From a virus: a stretch of 64,000 nucleotides of DNA. Below, one piece after another: positions 8,332 to 15,688 of the stretch. The stretch is taken from IMG/VR virus record IMGVR_UViG_3300015371_000013, positions 1-64,000 of that record; one strand, 5' to 3'. The notes beneath the pieces were generated by a model. It was not told where the DNA came from. It searched no databases and saw nothing but the letters and a program-made list of their open reading frames with translations. The stretch's first letter is position 1. Every line of letters starts with the position of its first letter. A program made the position numbers and the translations under genes.

Positions 8332-8472
8332 CTAATCCTTTCCTTTCTCTATCTGTCCCGTGCCGTTACACGCCCTGCAAGTTCGCTCCTCCATTCTATT
8401 CCCTGGATTAAGACCGAACGGACTAGGATTGACCAGAATAACGCCAGTACCCTTGCACTTAGGGCAGGTCAC
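8332..8472 (-). CDS. DnaJ-type zinc-finger peptide
   Basis: 46 residues, GTG start overlapping the previous stop as GTGA. Two CxxCxGxG knuckles, CPKCKGTG and CRACNGTG, make a single DnaJ-like zinc site, as in many phage small proteins. Possible roles are protein-protein contact or stabilising a replication protein; no partner can be named. An open frame for a membrane segment follows its TAG. Confidence 0.7.
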   Translation of the reverse strand: MTCPKCKGTGVILVNPSPFGLNPGNRMEERTCRACNGTGQIEKGKD

Positions 8473-8687
8473 GTAATCACCGACACCTTTCTCGGGTCTT
8501 CGTTTAGAATCCGGCGCACCTCAGCCTCGACCTCTCGCTTACTCCCGGAAAAATCTCCCGTTAAAAACAGCATGTCCTGACCGCGAGAGCCGTAGAGCAC
8601 ACAATGCTTCGAGTTGGAGGAGACTACGATCTCCTTCGGGTTTTCCAGCAACACATCGAACATGTCCTGCAGAGTACAGTGACGCAT
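8469..8687 (-). CDS. Small hypothetical protein
   Basis: 72 residues. Alternating strands and helices (KEIVVSSNSKHCVLYG, DMLFLTGDFSGSKREVEAEVRRI) suggest a compact alpha/beta fold. A terminator hairpin lies directly upstream of its ribosome site and no separate promoter is seen between them, so expression would depend on read-through. Confidence 0.65.
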   Translation of the reverse strand: MRHCTLQDMFDVLLENPKEIVVSSNSKHCVLYGSRGQDMLFLTGDFSGSKREVEAEVRRILNEDPRKVSVIT

Positions 8688-8708
8688 AGGCCACCTTCTT
8701 TCTCAAAA

Positions 8709-8738
8709 TAAAAAAGAGAAGCCGTGATGGCTCCTCTT
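8709..8738 (-). terminator. Intrinsic terminator in front of a gene
   Basis: Leftward hairpin AGAGGAGCC/GGCTTCTCT followed by TTTTTT. It follows the stop of the 80-residue gene and lies only about 20 bases upstream of the next start, with no intervening promoter. Confidence 0.75.
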
Positions 8739-8743
8739 CTAAC

Positions 8744-8986
8744 TTATGATTCCTGCTTGGGAGGATCATTGAGCATGATCAAGTCAAACTCGTCGAACTC
8801 AACCTCCTTCTCCTTGAGCAATATGGCCAGGTACTTTATCTGGTTTTCCAGCATGTCTCTCTCAGAGCCGATGACCAGTAGGACACGGGCGATCTGATTG
8901 TACTTGCGGCGTTGCGGATAGTAGCCTAGGCCATAGGCGGCGGCGAGGGCGGTGAGGGCGGTAGCGATTTTGAATCTTTTGGGCAT
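8744..8986 (-). CDS. Small membrane protein
   Basis: 80 residues from the ATG at 8986 (AAAGGA upstream). An ATG at 9016 overlaps the promoter -10 box and cannot be the start. One membrane segment near the N-terminus (FKIATALTALAAAYGLGYY), then a helical cytoplasmic-type tail rich in E and D. Driven by its own CGCG-N14-TATAAT promoter. Function unknown. Confidence 0.7.
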   Translation of the reverse strand: MPKRFKIATALTALAAAYGLGYYPQRRKYNQIARVLLVIGSERDMLENQIKYLAILLKEKEVEFDEFDLIMLNDPPKQES

Positions 8987-9014
8987 ACTTATGTTTCCTT
9001 TCGGTAGGATTTTC

Positions 9015-9037
9015 ATTATATGCCCTGTTTATGACGC
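9015..9037 (-). promoter_or_regulatory. Cassette promoter 1
   Basis: CGCG at 9034-9037, 14 bases, TATAAT at 9015-9020. The T-tract of the preceding terminator runs into the CGCG element. Drives the 80-residue membrane protein gene. Confidence 0.75.
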
Positions 9038-9064
9038 GAAAAACGAAAGTCTCAGAATGAGACT
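9038..9064 (-). terminator. Cassette terminator
   Basis: AGTCTCA-TTC-TGAGACT hairpin followed by TTTCGTTTTT, directly abutting cassette promoter 1. Confidence 0.75.
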
Positions 9065-9084
9065 CCCGTTTTGATACTACTTGT

Positions 9085-9333
9085 CTAAGACGGTCCAATC
9101 ATGAGCTGGACGCCGTCGGGACGAGTGATCATGGCGGGCAGGCCCGTGGTGAGGATGTCATTGACGATGTGGTCGGGAATATGCAACGTGGTGGCCGGGT
9201 TGCTGAAATTGGCTCCGAGGAGTTTCAGCGTGGCAACACAGGCTGCGGTTCCGACAACACTGCCGAACATCACCCCTTGGGCTCGCGGGTCATGAACGAA
9301 CTCGTTGAAACGGGTCTTGAGCTTGTCCTTCAT
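9085..9333 (-). CDS. Small membrane protein
   Basis: 82 residues. Hydrophobic segment GVMFGSVVGTAACVATLKLLG in the first half, then a polar tail. Own promoter upstream and terminator downstream, so a stand-alone cassette. Function unknown. Confidence 0.7.
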   Translation of the reverse strand: MKDKLKTRFNEFVHDPRAQGVMFGSVVGTAACVATLKLLGANFSNPATTLHIPDHIVNDILTTGLPAMITRPDGVQLMIGPS

Positions 9334-9359
9334 GGTCCTCCTTGGGATAGTAGGTTTTC

Positions 9360-9383
9360 GTTATAGGAGGAGAAATAACCGCG
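9360..9383 (-). promoter_or_regulatory. Cassette promoter 2
   Basis: CGCG at 9380-9383, 14 bases, TATAAC at 9360-9365. It lies right after the stop of the DUF3310 gene with no terminator between. Confidence 0.7.
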
Positions 9384-9389
9384 AACGAT

Positions 9390-9605
9390 TCATGGGCCTC
9401 TTTCGATAAGCTCGATTTCACGCTGTAAATACCACGCCGCTTTTCTAAGATCGGTGAGCGTATGATCTTTCTTACTCGCTCGAGAAATGTATTTGACCGT
9501 ATTTCCGAGATGGAAACCGAGTCCCCACGCTTCGATCACCTTGATAGTTTCATAAGGATCGTCGGCCCCTCCATAATGAGCGGGATGGTCTACCTGCTCG
9601 GCCAT
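9390..9605 (-). CDS. DUF3310 family protein
   Basis: 71 residues. VDHPAHYGG, YETIKVIEAWGLGFHLGN and VKYISRASKK...DLRKAAWYLQREI follow the DUF3310 pattern seen in many phages, where it is sometimes annotated as a nucleotide-metabolism-linked small protein. AAAGGA upstream of the ATG. Biochemical role is not established. Confidence 0.85.
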   Translation of the reverse strand: MAEQVDHPAHYGGADDPYETIKVIEAWGLGFHLGNTVKYISRASKKDHTLTDLRKAAWYLQREIELIERGP

Positions 9606-9815
9606 CTAATTCCTTTCTACAGGTTTACACACTCGATTACAGTTCAGACAAACGAAGAATTCTCCGGTGGTCTCGATCACCCGCATCAAGGCGGTCTGAC
9701 AACAATCGCTTGATCGAAACGCCGATCGATAATAACTGGTCCGCTCGTTACCCTGAGGAAGATGTTCTAGATGTCCACCGTGTTTTATGATCTCAGGATC
9801 GGGAAGCGAAGGCAT
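9606..9815 (-). CDS. Small zinc-binding-type protein
   Basis: 69 residues. Cysteines SSDCCQTALMR and CLNCNRVC suggest one zinc ribbon at the C-terminal half. Start directly follows the previous stop (TAGATG). Function unknown. Confidence 0.6.
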   Translation of the reverse strand: MPSLPDPEIIKHGGHLEHLPQGNERTSYYRSAFRSSDCCQTALMRVIETTGEFFVCLNCNRVCKPVERN

Positions 9816-10019
9816 CTAGTTACGATTACGAATATCGGCCATTATCGAAGCGATTATGAATCGATTACGATCTACTTCTGCCTGTTGACGATCCAGTTGC
9901 AGTTGAACATGCTGATTCCTCGGTGCCGCGCCTCGAGCGTGGTTAATCTGAGCCTGGACCTCGTCCAAGTTTTCTATCTCGTCGGTAAGATGAAATAACG
10001 TGGTAAGAGGATCAGTCAC
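9816..10019 (-). CDS. Small helical protein
   Basis: 67 residues from a GTG at 10019 that overlaps the preceding stop as GTGA. Long amphipathic helix with many Q, N and R, compatible with a coiled coil. No family recognised. Confidence 0.6.
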   Translation of the reverse strand: MTDPLTTLFHLTDEIENLDEVQAQINHARGAAPRNQHVQLQLDRQQAEVDRNRFIIASIMADIRNRN

Positions 10020-10201
10020 AATCGCCAACTCTTAAGCGCTTTGTCAACTGCGTGTTTGTGCTTGTTGGTAATAAGCACGGGACGGATCTCCGTTAGCACT
10101 CTGCGTAGAATGCGATTCTCTCTCCGCGCTAGTTCCAATTGATGATGAAGTCTATCGCGCTCCTCGATGCCCCGATTCGGGCTTCCAAATCCCTGGCTCA
10201 T
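10016..10201 (-). CDS. Small coiled-coil protein
   Basis: 61 residues; ATGA overlap with the previous gene and AAGGAG upstream. ERDRLHHQLELARRENRILR is a clear basic coiled coil. Function unknown. Confidence 0.6.
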   Translation of the reverse strand: MSQGFGSPNRGIEERDRLHHQLELARRENRILRRVLTEIRPVLITNKHKHAVDKALKSWRL

Positions 10202-10491
10202 CCTTGGATCTCCTTGTCAGTCCTTTCTTGGTTTAGAGTTTCATCCATCTCTTTCGCTTTATTTAGCAGAGCCTCCGGAATATCGAATCCCCCTTCCCTT
10301 ACATCCCTGACTACATCCTCATAAGTTTGGGCGTAATGAATGATCACTCGGTTCATTCTCATTCCCGGCGGAGTGATCGGCTTGAGATCGAGATTAAGAG
10401 GCATCCCCGCTTTCAAACGACGGAGGTTTTCTTCGTTGATGCCAATGATTCCAATAGGGCCTTGATTGGTCTGAAACGCGAATTGGATCAT
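10198..10491 (-). CDS. Hypothetical protein
   Basis: 97 residues with an N-terminal beta-type region (IQFAFQTNQGPIGIIGI) and a C-terminal acidic helix. ATGA overlaps at the start. Neighbour of a cysteine-containing protein of unknown role. Confidence 0.65.
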   Translation of the reverse strand: MIQFAFQTNQGPIGIIGINEENLRRLKAGMPLNLDLKPITPPGMRMNRVIIHYAQTYEDVVRDVREGGFDIPEALLNKAKEMDETLNQERTDKEIQG

Positions 10492-10895
10492 GATCCTTCA
10501 CATCCACGTCGAAAAGTCTTCAGCTCAGGATCCCACTGATACCAGCAGTAGAAATTCTCGAGGGGTTGCGACTCAAAGGTCTCGTCGAACATGGTATTTC
10601 GACCACAGTGGACGCAGAGACCTCTACGATCCAGACATGCTCGGCACAGCGCAAAAATGGCGGTAAGGGGATCCAGTCCGCAACCCGCCTGATGAGCGTT
10701 GATCTTGCCTCGTCCCGAAGGTTTACCTTTGATGATTGAAAATCCTGCTACCGCAACCCAGACAATCGGCTTTTGCTCGTCGTCGTATCTCAGCTGGATT
10801 TCGCGAGCCCCGTTACGACGGATAAGATCGATGCCCCCCATGTAACGCGGATCTTCAACTACCGATCTTAAATCGTTGGTCTCAAATATCGGCAT
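10488..10895 (-). CDS. Hypothetical protein with central zinc-type cysteines
   Basis: 135 residues; GAGGAG before the ATG. Near residues 83-98 it has CRACLDRRGLCVHCGR, two CxxC pairs that could hold one zinc ion. The N-terminal half is beta-rich. No family recognised. Confidence 0.65.
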   Translation of the reverse strand: MPIFETNDLRSVVEDPRYMGGIDLIRRNGAREIQLRYDDEQKPIVWVAVAGFSIIKGKPSGRGKINAHQAGCGLDPLTAIFALCRACLDRRGLCVHCGRNTMFDETFESQPLENFYCWYQWDPELKTFRRGCEGS

Positions 10896-11073
10896 GTTCT
10901 CCTCAAGTGAAGTGGTGTTGGCGCCAAGGGCGCCGTGTCTTGCCCGAGTGAAGTTTTATCCACGCCGAAGGCGTCCGCGAATTGAGCAAATTCAAAGAAC
11001 CCGGTTGCCAAACCCTTCCCGAGCTCCGGTTCCCCGGCCATACGAGAGTCACTCGCGTCTGGAGGGAATCATC

Positions 11074-11622
11074 TCAGCAGTTAGGCCACGCGTCGTACGT
11101 CACGCGACTGGCCACGAGATCCTGCTCAGCTTCCGAAGCCGAGCCATAGGATCCGGAACTTCCTCCGTGCGCTACCCAGGTTCGATAATCGAACTGGTAC
11201 TTACCCCAATATAGTCCGTTGGACGAGACGACCTGACTGTTACCAGACGACTCGCAATGTGGATTGACCATCGAATTCGACGATCCATTGGAGTAGGTCC
11301 GAGGATTCGACCCTCCCACCGCGCTTGCGGAGGATATCGTAGCGGTCGCACCACCGTAGACCTGCTCATACAACCCGTCAACACACCCCTGACCCGCGTC
11401 ATTGGAAAGGATGCCATCAGAACAAATCCCTCCGCCCCCACTTGAGGATCCTCCTCCGGATCCGTAAACCTGTTCGTAGAGGCCATCTGAGCAACCCTGA
11501 CCCGCGTCGTTGGAGAGAACTCCGTCGTGGCAAATCGGTGAGTCCGCCGCGGCCATCGCCGGGAGGACCATAGCCACTGCCGCCATGAATATGAGGGCAG
11601 TCATGGTCTTAGCCAAACGCAT
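11074..11622 (-). CDS. Secreted Rpf-like transglycosylase domain protein
   Basis: 182 residues from the ATG at 11622 (GAGGA upstream). Residues 2-25 form a signal peptide ending PAMAAADS. Two tandem 25-residue repeats (CxDGxLSNDAGQGCxDGLYEQ) and a Gly/Ser linker precede a C-terminal domain with CESSGNSQVV, GLYWGKYQFDYRTW and YDAWPNC, matching the lysozyme-like fold of resuscitation-promoting factors, with the catalytic Glu in CESSG. Such enzymes cut peptidoglycan and typify actinobacteria. Here it could aid lysis or wake host cells. A terminator sits immediately upstream of its ribosome site, as with several genes in this genome. A longer TTG start at 11694 is less likely. Confidence 0.82.
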   Translation of the reverse strand: MRLAKTMTALIFMAAVAMVLPAMAAADSPICHDGVLSNDAGQGCSDGLYEQVYGSGGGSSSGGGGICSDGILSNDAGQGCVDGLYEQVYGGATATISSASAVGGSNPRTYSNGSSNSMVNPHCESSGNSQVVSSNGLYWGKYQFDYRTWVAHGGSSGSYGSASEAEQDLVASRVTYDAWPNC

Positions 11623-11717
11623 AATTAATTGTCCTCGGCCATCTCTCCGATGTCTAATTGCTTTCTCAGCCCATCGGCCATGACCGGTGGACAACCTCCT
11701 TTGTTTGTGAGATTACA

Positions 11718-11759
11718 AAAAAGGGGCGCTCTAGCCCCGGGTCGAAGTAGAACGCCCCT
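11718..11759 (-). terminator. Strong terminator directly upstream of the Rpf-like gene
   Basis: Arms GGGGCGTTCTA and TAGAGCGCCCC, loop rich in G and C, then TTTTTT. No promoter is visible between it and the Rpf-like gene, so it may be an attenuator. Confidence 0.8.
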
Positions 11760-11968
11760 GCCATCAATATATGTGAACCGTGTGGGAAAATTTTGAATTA
11801 AAGCGTAGGCCCTTTAGTGCTTCCAGCCCATGGCTACCTCCTTTCCTAAAGGGTTACAATATAATGAGGTTCGGTAGAGGGAGATACAGCCCATCCTCTT
11901 TCCTTCGGGATCCTTGAGGGGACACTCAAGAATCGCGCCTACCGCATTACCGGCTATTCGACCTCATC

Positions 11969-12050
11969 TTTGGAGTAGGAGGGGTGAGCAGCCAGCTCGC
12001 TCATGTCCTCCCAGCGATCAACGTGGCTGGGTTTCTTCGCTTACTCCAAA
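11969..12050 (-). ncRNA. Candidate three-way-junction RNA
   Basis: A perfect 9-bp closing stem (TTTGGAGTA/TACTCCAAA at 12042-12050 and 11969-11977) encloses two hairpins, CCCAGC/GCTGGG (12010-12031) and TGAGC/GCTCA (11985-12003). The surrounding interval 11623-12092 has no convincing gene longer than 26 codons, though tiny frames (MGWKH with a perfect ribosome site near 11830) occur. It does not match the c-di-AMP riboswitch consensus that often precedes rpf genes. Confidence 0.5.
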
Positions 12051-12092
12051 TTTTGCGGGTGTCTCTCCATCATCCCGCGACAGTCTACATCA

Positions 12093-12284
12093 TCAGATTG
12101 GACGTGCCATCTGAGTCCCTTCGACCTTGATCATCCTCGGATTCTCTGTCCCGTACAGATGATTAGCGGTTCGAAGTCCCATCTCGTTTGCCTTCTTCTT
12201 CACTTGCCATCGATTTATCTCACCGCGGTCATCGAGATTCTTCCGTACCCAGATCATGAGACGAGTGGATATACTTTCATGCAT
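12093..12284 (-). CDS. Small basic protein
   Basis: 63 residues from the ATG at 12284, with AAAGGAG five bases upstream. Contains INRWQVKKKANEMGLRTANH, which could be a helix-turn-helix, and then a short basic tail. Function unknown. Confidence 0.6.
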   Translation of the reverse strand: MHESISTRLMIWVRKNLDDRGEINRWQVKKKANEMGLRTANHLYGTENPRMIKVEGTQMARPI

Positions 12285-12311
12285 TATGTCTCCTTTCATC
12301 ACGCGATCCGA

Positions 12312-12494
12312 CTAAGACCGGCGGGTGGGGTCCTGACCTGTTCTCCTAACCCATTTTAGGTTAGAAACATCAATCAGAAACCCCACCCTATCCCTACGCC
12401 GCACGGTTCGCAGGGAATCTTTAAGTTTGCGAGCGATTGCCTGGTCAGAGGATAACCTAAGGATGGATGTCGACACCCTTTCGATTTTACGCAA
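12312..12494 (-). CDS. Doubtful small basic protein
   Basis: Frame of 60 codons with a weak TTG start. The core (QAIARKLKDSLRTVRRRDRV) is basic and helical and its stop sits just before the next ribosome site. A plus-strand frame over 12462-12618 competes. The wider interval 12303-12620 also holds a CGGCCG inverted repeat and nothing else I can support. Confidence 0.3.
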   Translation of the reverse strand: MRKIERVSTSILRLSSDQAIARKLKDSLRTVRRRDRVGFLIDVSNLKWVRRTGQDPTRRS

Positions 12495-12620
12495 GGAATT
12501 ACAACCCCTGACCAAGTTGATAGCAACGGGTCGACGGCCGGAGTGGCTCGGCCGGGCCCTTTGGCTCTCCCCGTCGCTCCTCTATCTGCTGCGCAGACGG
12601 CCACTAACCGGAGTTTAGAC

Positions 12621-12983
12621 CTACCGTCTCAACATCGAGACGACTTCAGTTCTTTGCCGCTGCGACAATCCCCCGATGGTTTTGAAAGGGGAAATACGGC
12701 ATTGCTGCAGGACTTTGTTGACCTTGATCCGCCCGTATTTGGGGCAAGCCATCATCGCATCAAAGAGCTTCATGGACTCGACCCACTCCGGCGGTTCGAG
12801 GAGAATATCGTGGATCGACTTACGTCGGGACTTCAGATCACGCTTCAGATTGGCTCTCAGAGAGCGGATGCGATTGGCCTCATTCAAGGCTGCCCGGCGT
12901 TGGATCAAAGATCGATCGGGTATCTTTCTTTCTACCTGTTCGGGTTTCCTTTGTTTCTGGGATTTATCCTGGGTGATCGTCAT
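12621..12983 (-). CDS. Actinobacterial-type integration host factor (mIHF-like)
   Basis: 120 residues. RRAALNEANRIRSLRANLKRDL and a C-terminal helix-two-turn-helix region (GRIKVNKVLQQCRISPFKTIGGLSQRQRTEVVSMLRR) follow the mIHF pattern of actinobacteria, a DNA-bending nucleoid protein unrelated in fold to HU/IHF. A phage copy probably assists replication, packaging or recombination. Located next to the SSB-like gene and downstream of the polymerase in the same transcription direction. Confidence 0.82.
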   Translation of the reverse strand: MTITQDKSQKQRKPEQVERKIPDRSLIQRRAALNEANRIRSLRANLKRDLKSRRKSIHDILLEPPEWVESMKLFDAMMACPKYGRIKVNKVLQQCRISPFKTIGGLSQRQRTEVVSMLRR

Positions 12984-12987
12984 CTAC

Positions 12988-13317
12988 TTAGGCTGCCCTT
13001 TCAGTCCTCTCGGGGTCTTCGGATGTTTCCTGGGGCTGTACCTCATCGAATGAGTCGTGGAAGGCCTTGTTGGTGTAGACCTTGTATCCCCGCTCGGTAT
13101 AGAGCAGCCAATCTCCGACAAATGCCTTCGTCTGGCGGGGGTTCTTGGGGTTGTGGACCCGGACCCGAATGAACTTCTTTGTACCCTTTCCCGGTACCTC
13201 GTCTTCTTGCACCTCGCCTTGGCACCAGTCCACCACCTCGTCGAAATTGGCGTTGGTGATTCTTACCGCATCGACGTAGAGGGGCTTCCTGATGAACTTG
13301 GTTGTGGTAACACGCAT
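12988..13317 (-). CDS. Conserved phage hypothetical protein
   Basis: 109 residues from the ATG at 13317 (an alternative ATG at 13341 overlaps an ATTGTA/TACAAT inverted repeat that may be a promoter). TTTKFIRKPLYVDAVRIT and TKAFVGDWLLYTERGY resemble the short beta-rich phage proteins also present at 14285-15090 (KYRKKP...EATQW). Role unknown. Confidence 0.7.
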   Translation of the reverse strand: MRVTTTKFIRKPLYVDAVRITNANFDEVVDWCQGEVQEDEVPGKGTKKFIRVRVHNPKNPRQTKAFVGDWLLYTERGYKVYTNKAFHDSFDEVQPQETSEDPERTERAA

Positions 13318-13398
13318 AGGTACGACTCGGTGTCCTTCCATTGTATAGCGACTTTACAATGCCCGACAGTGGACTACCTTCGTTGTACTCTCCTTATC

Positions 13399-13602
13399 CT
13401 ACTGAGGATCTTGCCTGCGATACTTCTTCTTGATCTTCTCTTGTCGCTTTTCTTCAGCGCGTTCCATATACTCTTTGCGCACGCGACGAAATTTAACTTC
13501 GTCGGGGTTTGCCATAGCATGGGTATGCCCCAAGTAGTAACCATAGGCAAATATGCTGGTCATCACTGCCCCCTTACGAAGAAGTATCAGGGTTTTCCTC
13601 AC
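13399..13602 (-). CDS. Small membrane-anchored protein
   Basis: 67 residues, GTG start overlapping the SSB-like gene stop as GTGA. Short hydrophobic N-terminal stretch (AVMTSIFAYGYYLGHT), then a highly charged K/R/E helix. Function unknown. Confidence 0.65.
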   Translation of the reverse strand: MRKTLILLRKGAVMTSIFAYGYYLGHTHAMANPDEVKFRRVRKEYMERAEEKRQEKIKKKYRRQDPQ

Positions 13603-14060
13603 TGCTGATCCATTTCGGCGTACTTACGTTCGAGAGCGTCCTCCTCAATGGTCACGTACATGGACTGGACGTAGGCCGTAATCCCGCTACGACCACCTTT
13701 CTCCCAAGGATAAGGCCGAACGATGAGGTCGACATTGACAATATCAGCCCAATCGAGGGTCTCCACCGTGTCCTCGGTGAGCGTGGTCTTACCCCGATCG
13801 GTGACCAAAGTGATCTTCGGAGGGCGACCTACGTCGTAGCGAACCTTGACCGGCAGCCAAGGGGTGGGGGTCTCTTCCTCATCCCGAGGGTCGAGAACCT
13901 TGACATTCCAACCGTCAGCGGCCATAGCCTCGGCAATATCCTCCGGAAGCACGACTCCGAAGTTCTTGGCTCCCTCCTGGTTGAAGGGGCCTCCTCTTCC
14001 GGTGAAATTACGGAAGATAAGACGAACACCTTCCATCACCACCGAATCATTGGCGGGCAT
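13599..14060 (-). CDS. Single-stranded DNA-binding protein-like
   Basis: 153 residues. VMEGVRLIFRNFTGRGG, KNFGVVLPEDIAEAMAADGW, VKVRYDVGRPPKITLVT and an acidic tail (DALERKYAEMD) match a family widely annotated as phage ssDNA-binding protein with an OB-type fold. The acidic C-terminus fits SSB partner recruitment. Lies two kilobases downstream of the polymerase. Confidence 0.75.
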   Translation of the reverse strand: MPANDSVVMEGVRLIFRNFTGRGGPFNQEGAKNFGVVLPEDIAEAMAADGWNVKVLDPRDEEETPTPWLPVKVRYDVGRPPKITLVTDRGKTTLTEDTVETLDWADIVNVDLIVRPYPWEKGGRSGITAYVQSMYVTIEEDALERKYAEMDQQ

Positions 14061-14078
14061 TATACTCTCCTCTCACCA

Positions 14079-14288
14079 TCACTTTGCCTGTAGTTGTACA
14101 AGCATAGAATATGCCTGCACCTTGGCCAATAGCAGAGGAATCATCACCCAGTTGCCATTGGTATCCCGAAATTTTTCAGGAGTGGTGCCACTTCTCTTGG
14201 CCATCTCCTCTACTTCTTTGATCTGAACGTCGATCTGTCTCAACATCCGGATCGTGTCTCGGCGCAGAATATCGTCATTGATGATCAT
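14079..14288 (-). CDS. Small helical protein
   Basis: 69 residues, ATGA overlap with the upstream gene. Helical, with heptad-like spacing in the first half (DTIRMLRQIDVQIKEVEEMA). No family recognised. Confidence 0.6.
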   Translation of the reverse strand: MIINDDILRRDTIRMLRQIDVQIKEVEEMAKRSGTTPEKFRDTNGNWVMIPLLLAKVQAYSMLVQLQAK

Positions 14289-14653
14289 GTCTCTACCTTG
14301 GGTGGGGGATGAGCTACTGGTTCATAAGGCTCATACTGGGCTTCAAAATCGGCCGCGCTGAGCCGGTAATACCTTCCTTTCTGATCGGTGACAATATAGT
14401 CTCCAGGACAGACGATCTCTTCCCCGTTCACTCCCTCCAACAAGCCATGCTTCTGCATGATGTTGCCGCAGTCAGGACAGAATCGTCCTCCGGGGATGTT
14501 GAGCGATCGAAAATATAGAACCACCTTACCCTCGGTTAGACTCGGGGAGCCCTCAGCGCGCTTAACTGGTTGCGTGTCGTCCAGAGGGTGATCACCGTTC
14601 TTAAACCACTGGGTGGCCTCAGTGAGTACTGGCTTTTTACGATACTTAGTCAT
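14285..14653 (-). CDS. Phage zinc-ribbon protein, copy B
   Basis: 122 residues. KYRKKPVLTEATQWFKNGDHP, one CPDCG knuckle, NGEEIVCPGDYIVTD and a C-terminal strand. It is the second of two adjacent, clearly homologous genes; only the middle and tail lengths differ. Family is common in actinophages but has no assigned role. Confidence 0.75.
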   Translation of the reverse strand: MTKYRKKPVLTEATQWFKNGDHPLDDTQPVKRAEGSPSLTEGKVVLYFRSLNIPGGRFCPDCGNIMQKHGLLEGVNGEEIVCPGDYIVTDQKGRYYRLSAADFEAQYEPYEPVAHPPPKVET

Positions 14654-15090
14654 GGCTGTGCATGTTGACGATATCGGCGTATCAGACGCTTCTCGACACT
14701 CGAAAGCGGTTTCTCACCGGGACGAGGTGGAGGAGCATAGATTTCGTATTTAGATTCAAATTCTCCCCTACTGAGTCGGTAATAAAGCCCGTTTCGATCG
14801 GTGACAATATAGTCTCCGGGGCAGATGATCTCTTCCCCGTTGACCCCGTCCAAGAAGCCGTGATTTTTCATGAGATTGCCACACTCAGGACAATATCGAT
14901 TCCCCGCGGTATTGAGCGCGTCCATCGACTCCATCGCATCCAGCGAGCGGAAATGTTGCACCACCTTTCCCTCGCTTAACTTTGGGGGTCCTCCCAAATG
15001 CTCTACGAGCCTTGACTCATCTTGGGGATGATCTCCGTTTTTAAACCATTGAGTGGCCTCGGTCAACGCGGTCTTCTTGCGATACTTCAC
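14650..15090 (-). CDS. Phage zinc-ribbon protein, copy A
   Basis: 146 residues from GTG at 15090 (GGAGG three bases upstream, GTGA overlap). Same order as copy B: KYRKKTALTEATQWFKNGDHP, CPECG, NGEEIICPGDYIVTD, plus an extra basic C-terminal tail (VEKRLIRRYRQH). Tandem duplication with divergence. Confidence 0.75.
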   Translation of the reverse strand: MKYRKKTALTEATQWFKNGDHPQDESRLVEHLGGPPKLSEGKVVQHFRSLDAMESMDALNTAGNRYCPECGNLMKNHGFLDGVNGEEIICPGDYIVTDRNGLYYRLSRGEFESKYEIYAPPPRPGEKPLSSVEKRLIRRYRQHAQP

Positions 15091-15341
15091 TCTCCTCCTC
15101 TCCCCAAAGCATGTCCTACGGCCAGACCTTGCAGCCAACCTGTCGAGTAGACCACGGTTTTACTGGTTTCCTGATCCAATCTCTCTCTGTGAGCGTAGGC
15201 ATTGGCAAAGGCGTAGTTCACCAGCTTCTCTGAAGGTCCCAGACCGAGTTCGTCGAGCATTCCCCACCCGATGGGGTTTTTCTGCTTCGCTGCCTCTACT
15301 CGATCAAGAGCGGCGTTGATTTCGTCCTCGCTATAGGGCAT
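15087..15341 (-). CDS. Small hypothetical protein
   Basis: 84 residues, helical N-terminus and a Gly-rich C-terminus (GWLQGLAVGHALGRGGE). Start and stop overlap both neighbours. Function unknown. Confidence 0.65.
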   Translation of the reverse strand: MPYSEDEINAALDRVEAAKQKNPIGWGMLDELGLGPSEKLVNYAFANAYAHRERLDQETSKTVVYSTGWLQGLAVGHALGRGGE

Positions 15342-15688
15342 TAAACGCTTTCATCTTTCTCGCGATAGAGAATCGGCTGATATGACGGATCGATAGCCAA
15401 TCCGTGGTTTTTCGCTTCCCGGATCAGATCCTCTACCTCATACATCTTGCTGTCCGGCGTAGCCCCCAACCAGGCCACGATTTGATCGTCCTTGGGAAGC
15501 ACTAGATTATGAACCTGCAGATAGAAACTCTGAAGCGGCTGATCCCACCCGAACACCCACTTCATGGTTGCTTTCCGATTTACGACAACATGCCTCGACA
15601 CTGAGTCCTTTCTTCTCTTAACTTGGAGTACCGGATTCGACTTCGCCTCCGGATCGATGAGAATATGAATGTTGGTGATACCCATCAT
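15341..15688 (-). CDS. Hypothetical protein following the polymerase
   Basis: 115 residues; the ATG overlaps the polymerase stop as ATGA, so it is translationally coupled to it. Beta-rich N-terminal half, helical centre (EVEDLIREAKNHGL). A polymerase-associated role is possible by context only. Confidence 0.65.
   Translation of the reverse strand: MMGITNIHILIDPEAKSNPVLQVKRRKDSVSRHVVVNRKATMKWVFGWDQPLQSFYLQVHNLVLPKDDQIVAWLGATPDSKMYEVEDLIREAKNHGLAIDPSYQPILYREKDESV

Noticed and set aside
9690-9720. Codon bias as the cause of the AATAT excess
   Set aside because: The motif appears in all three phases and in non-coding gaps, and is absent from same-strand genes left of 5.3 kb.
10868-11041. 57-codon minus-strand frame after the Rpf-like gene
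   Set aside because: It has no clear ribosome site, a strong GGCGCC palindrome runs through it, and it overlaps the next gene; not supported enough.
11640-11682. 18-codon frame upstream of the Rpf-like gene (MADGLRKQ...)
   Set aside because: Could be a leader peptide, but the spacing from AGGAGG is 13 bases; too weak to list.
12462-12618. Plus-strand frame starting MDVDTLSILRKEL
   Set aside because: Protein-like in look, but the ribosome site is poor and it would be the only plus-strand gene; kept only as a competitor of the doubtful gene at 12312.
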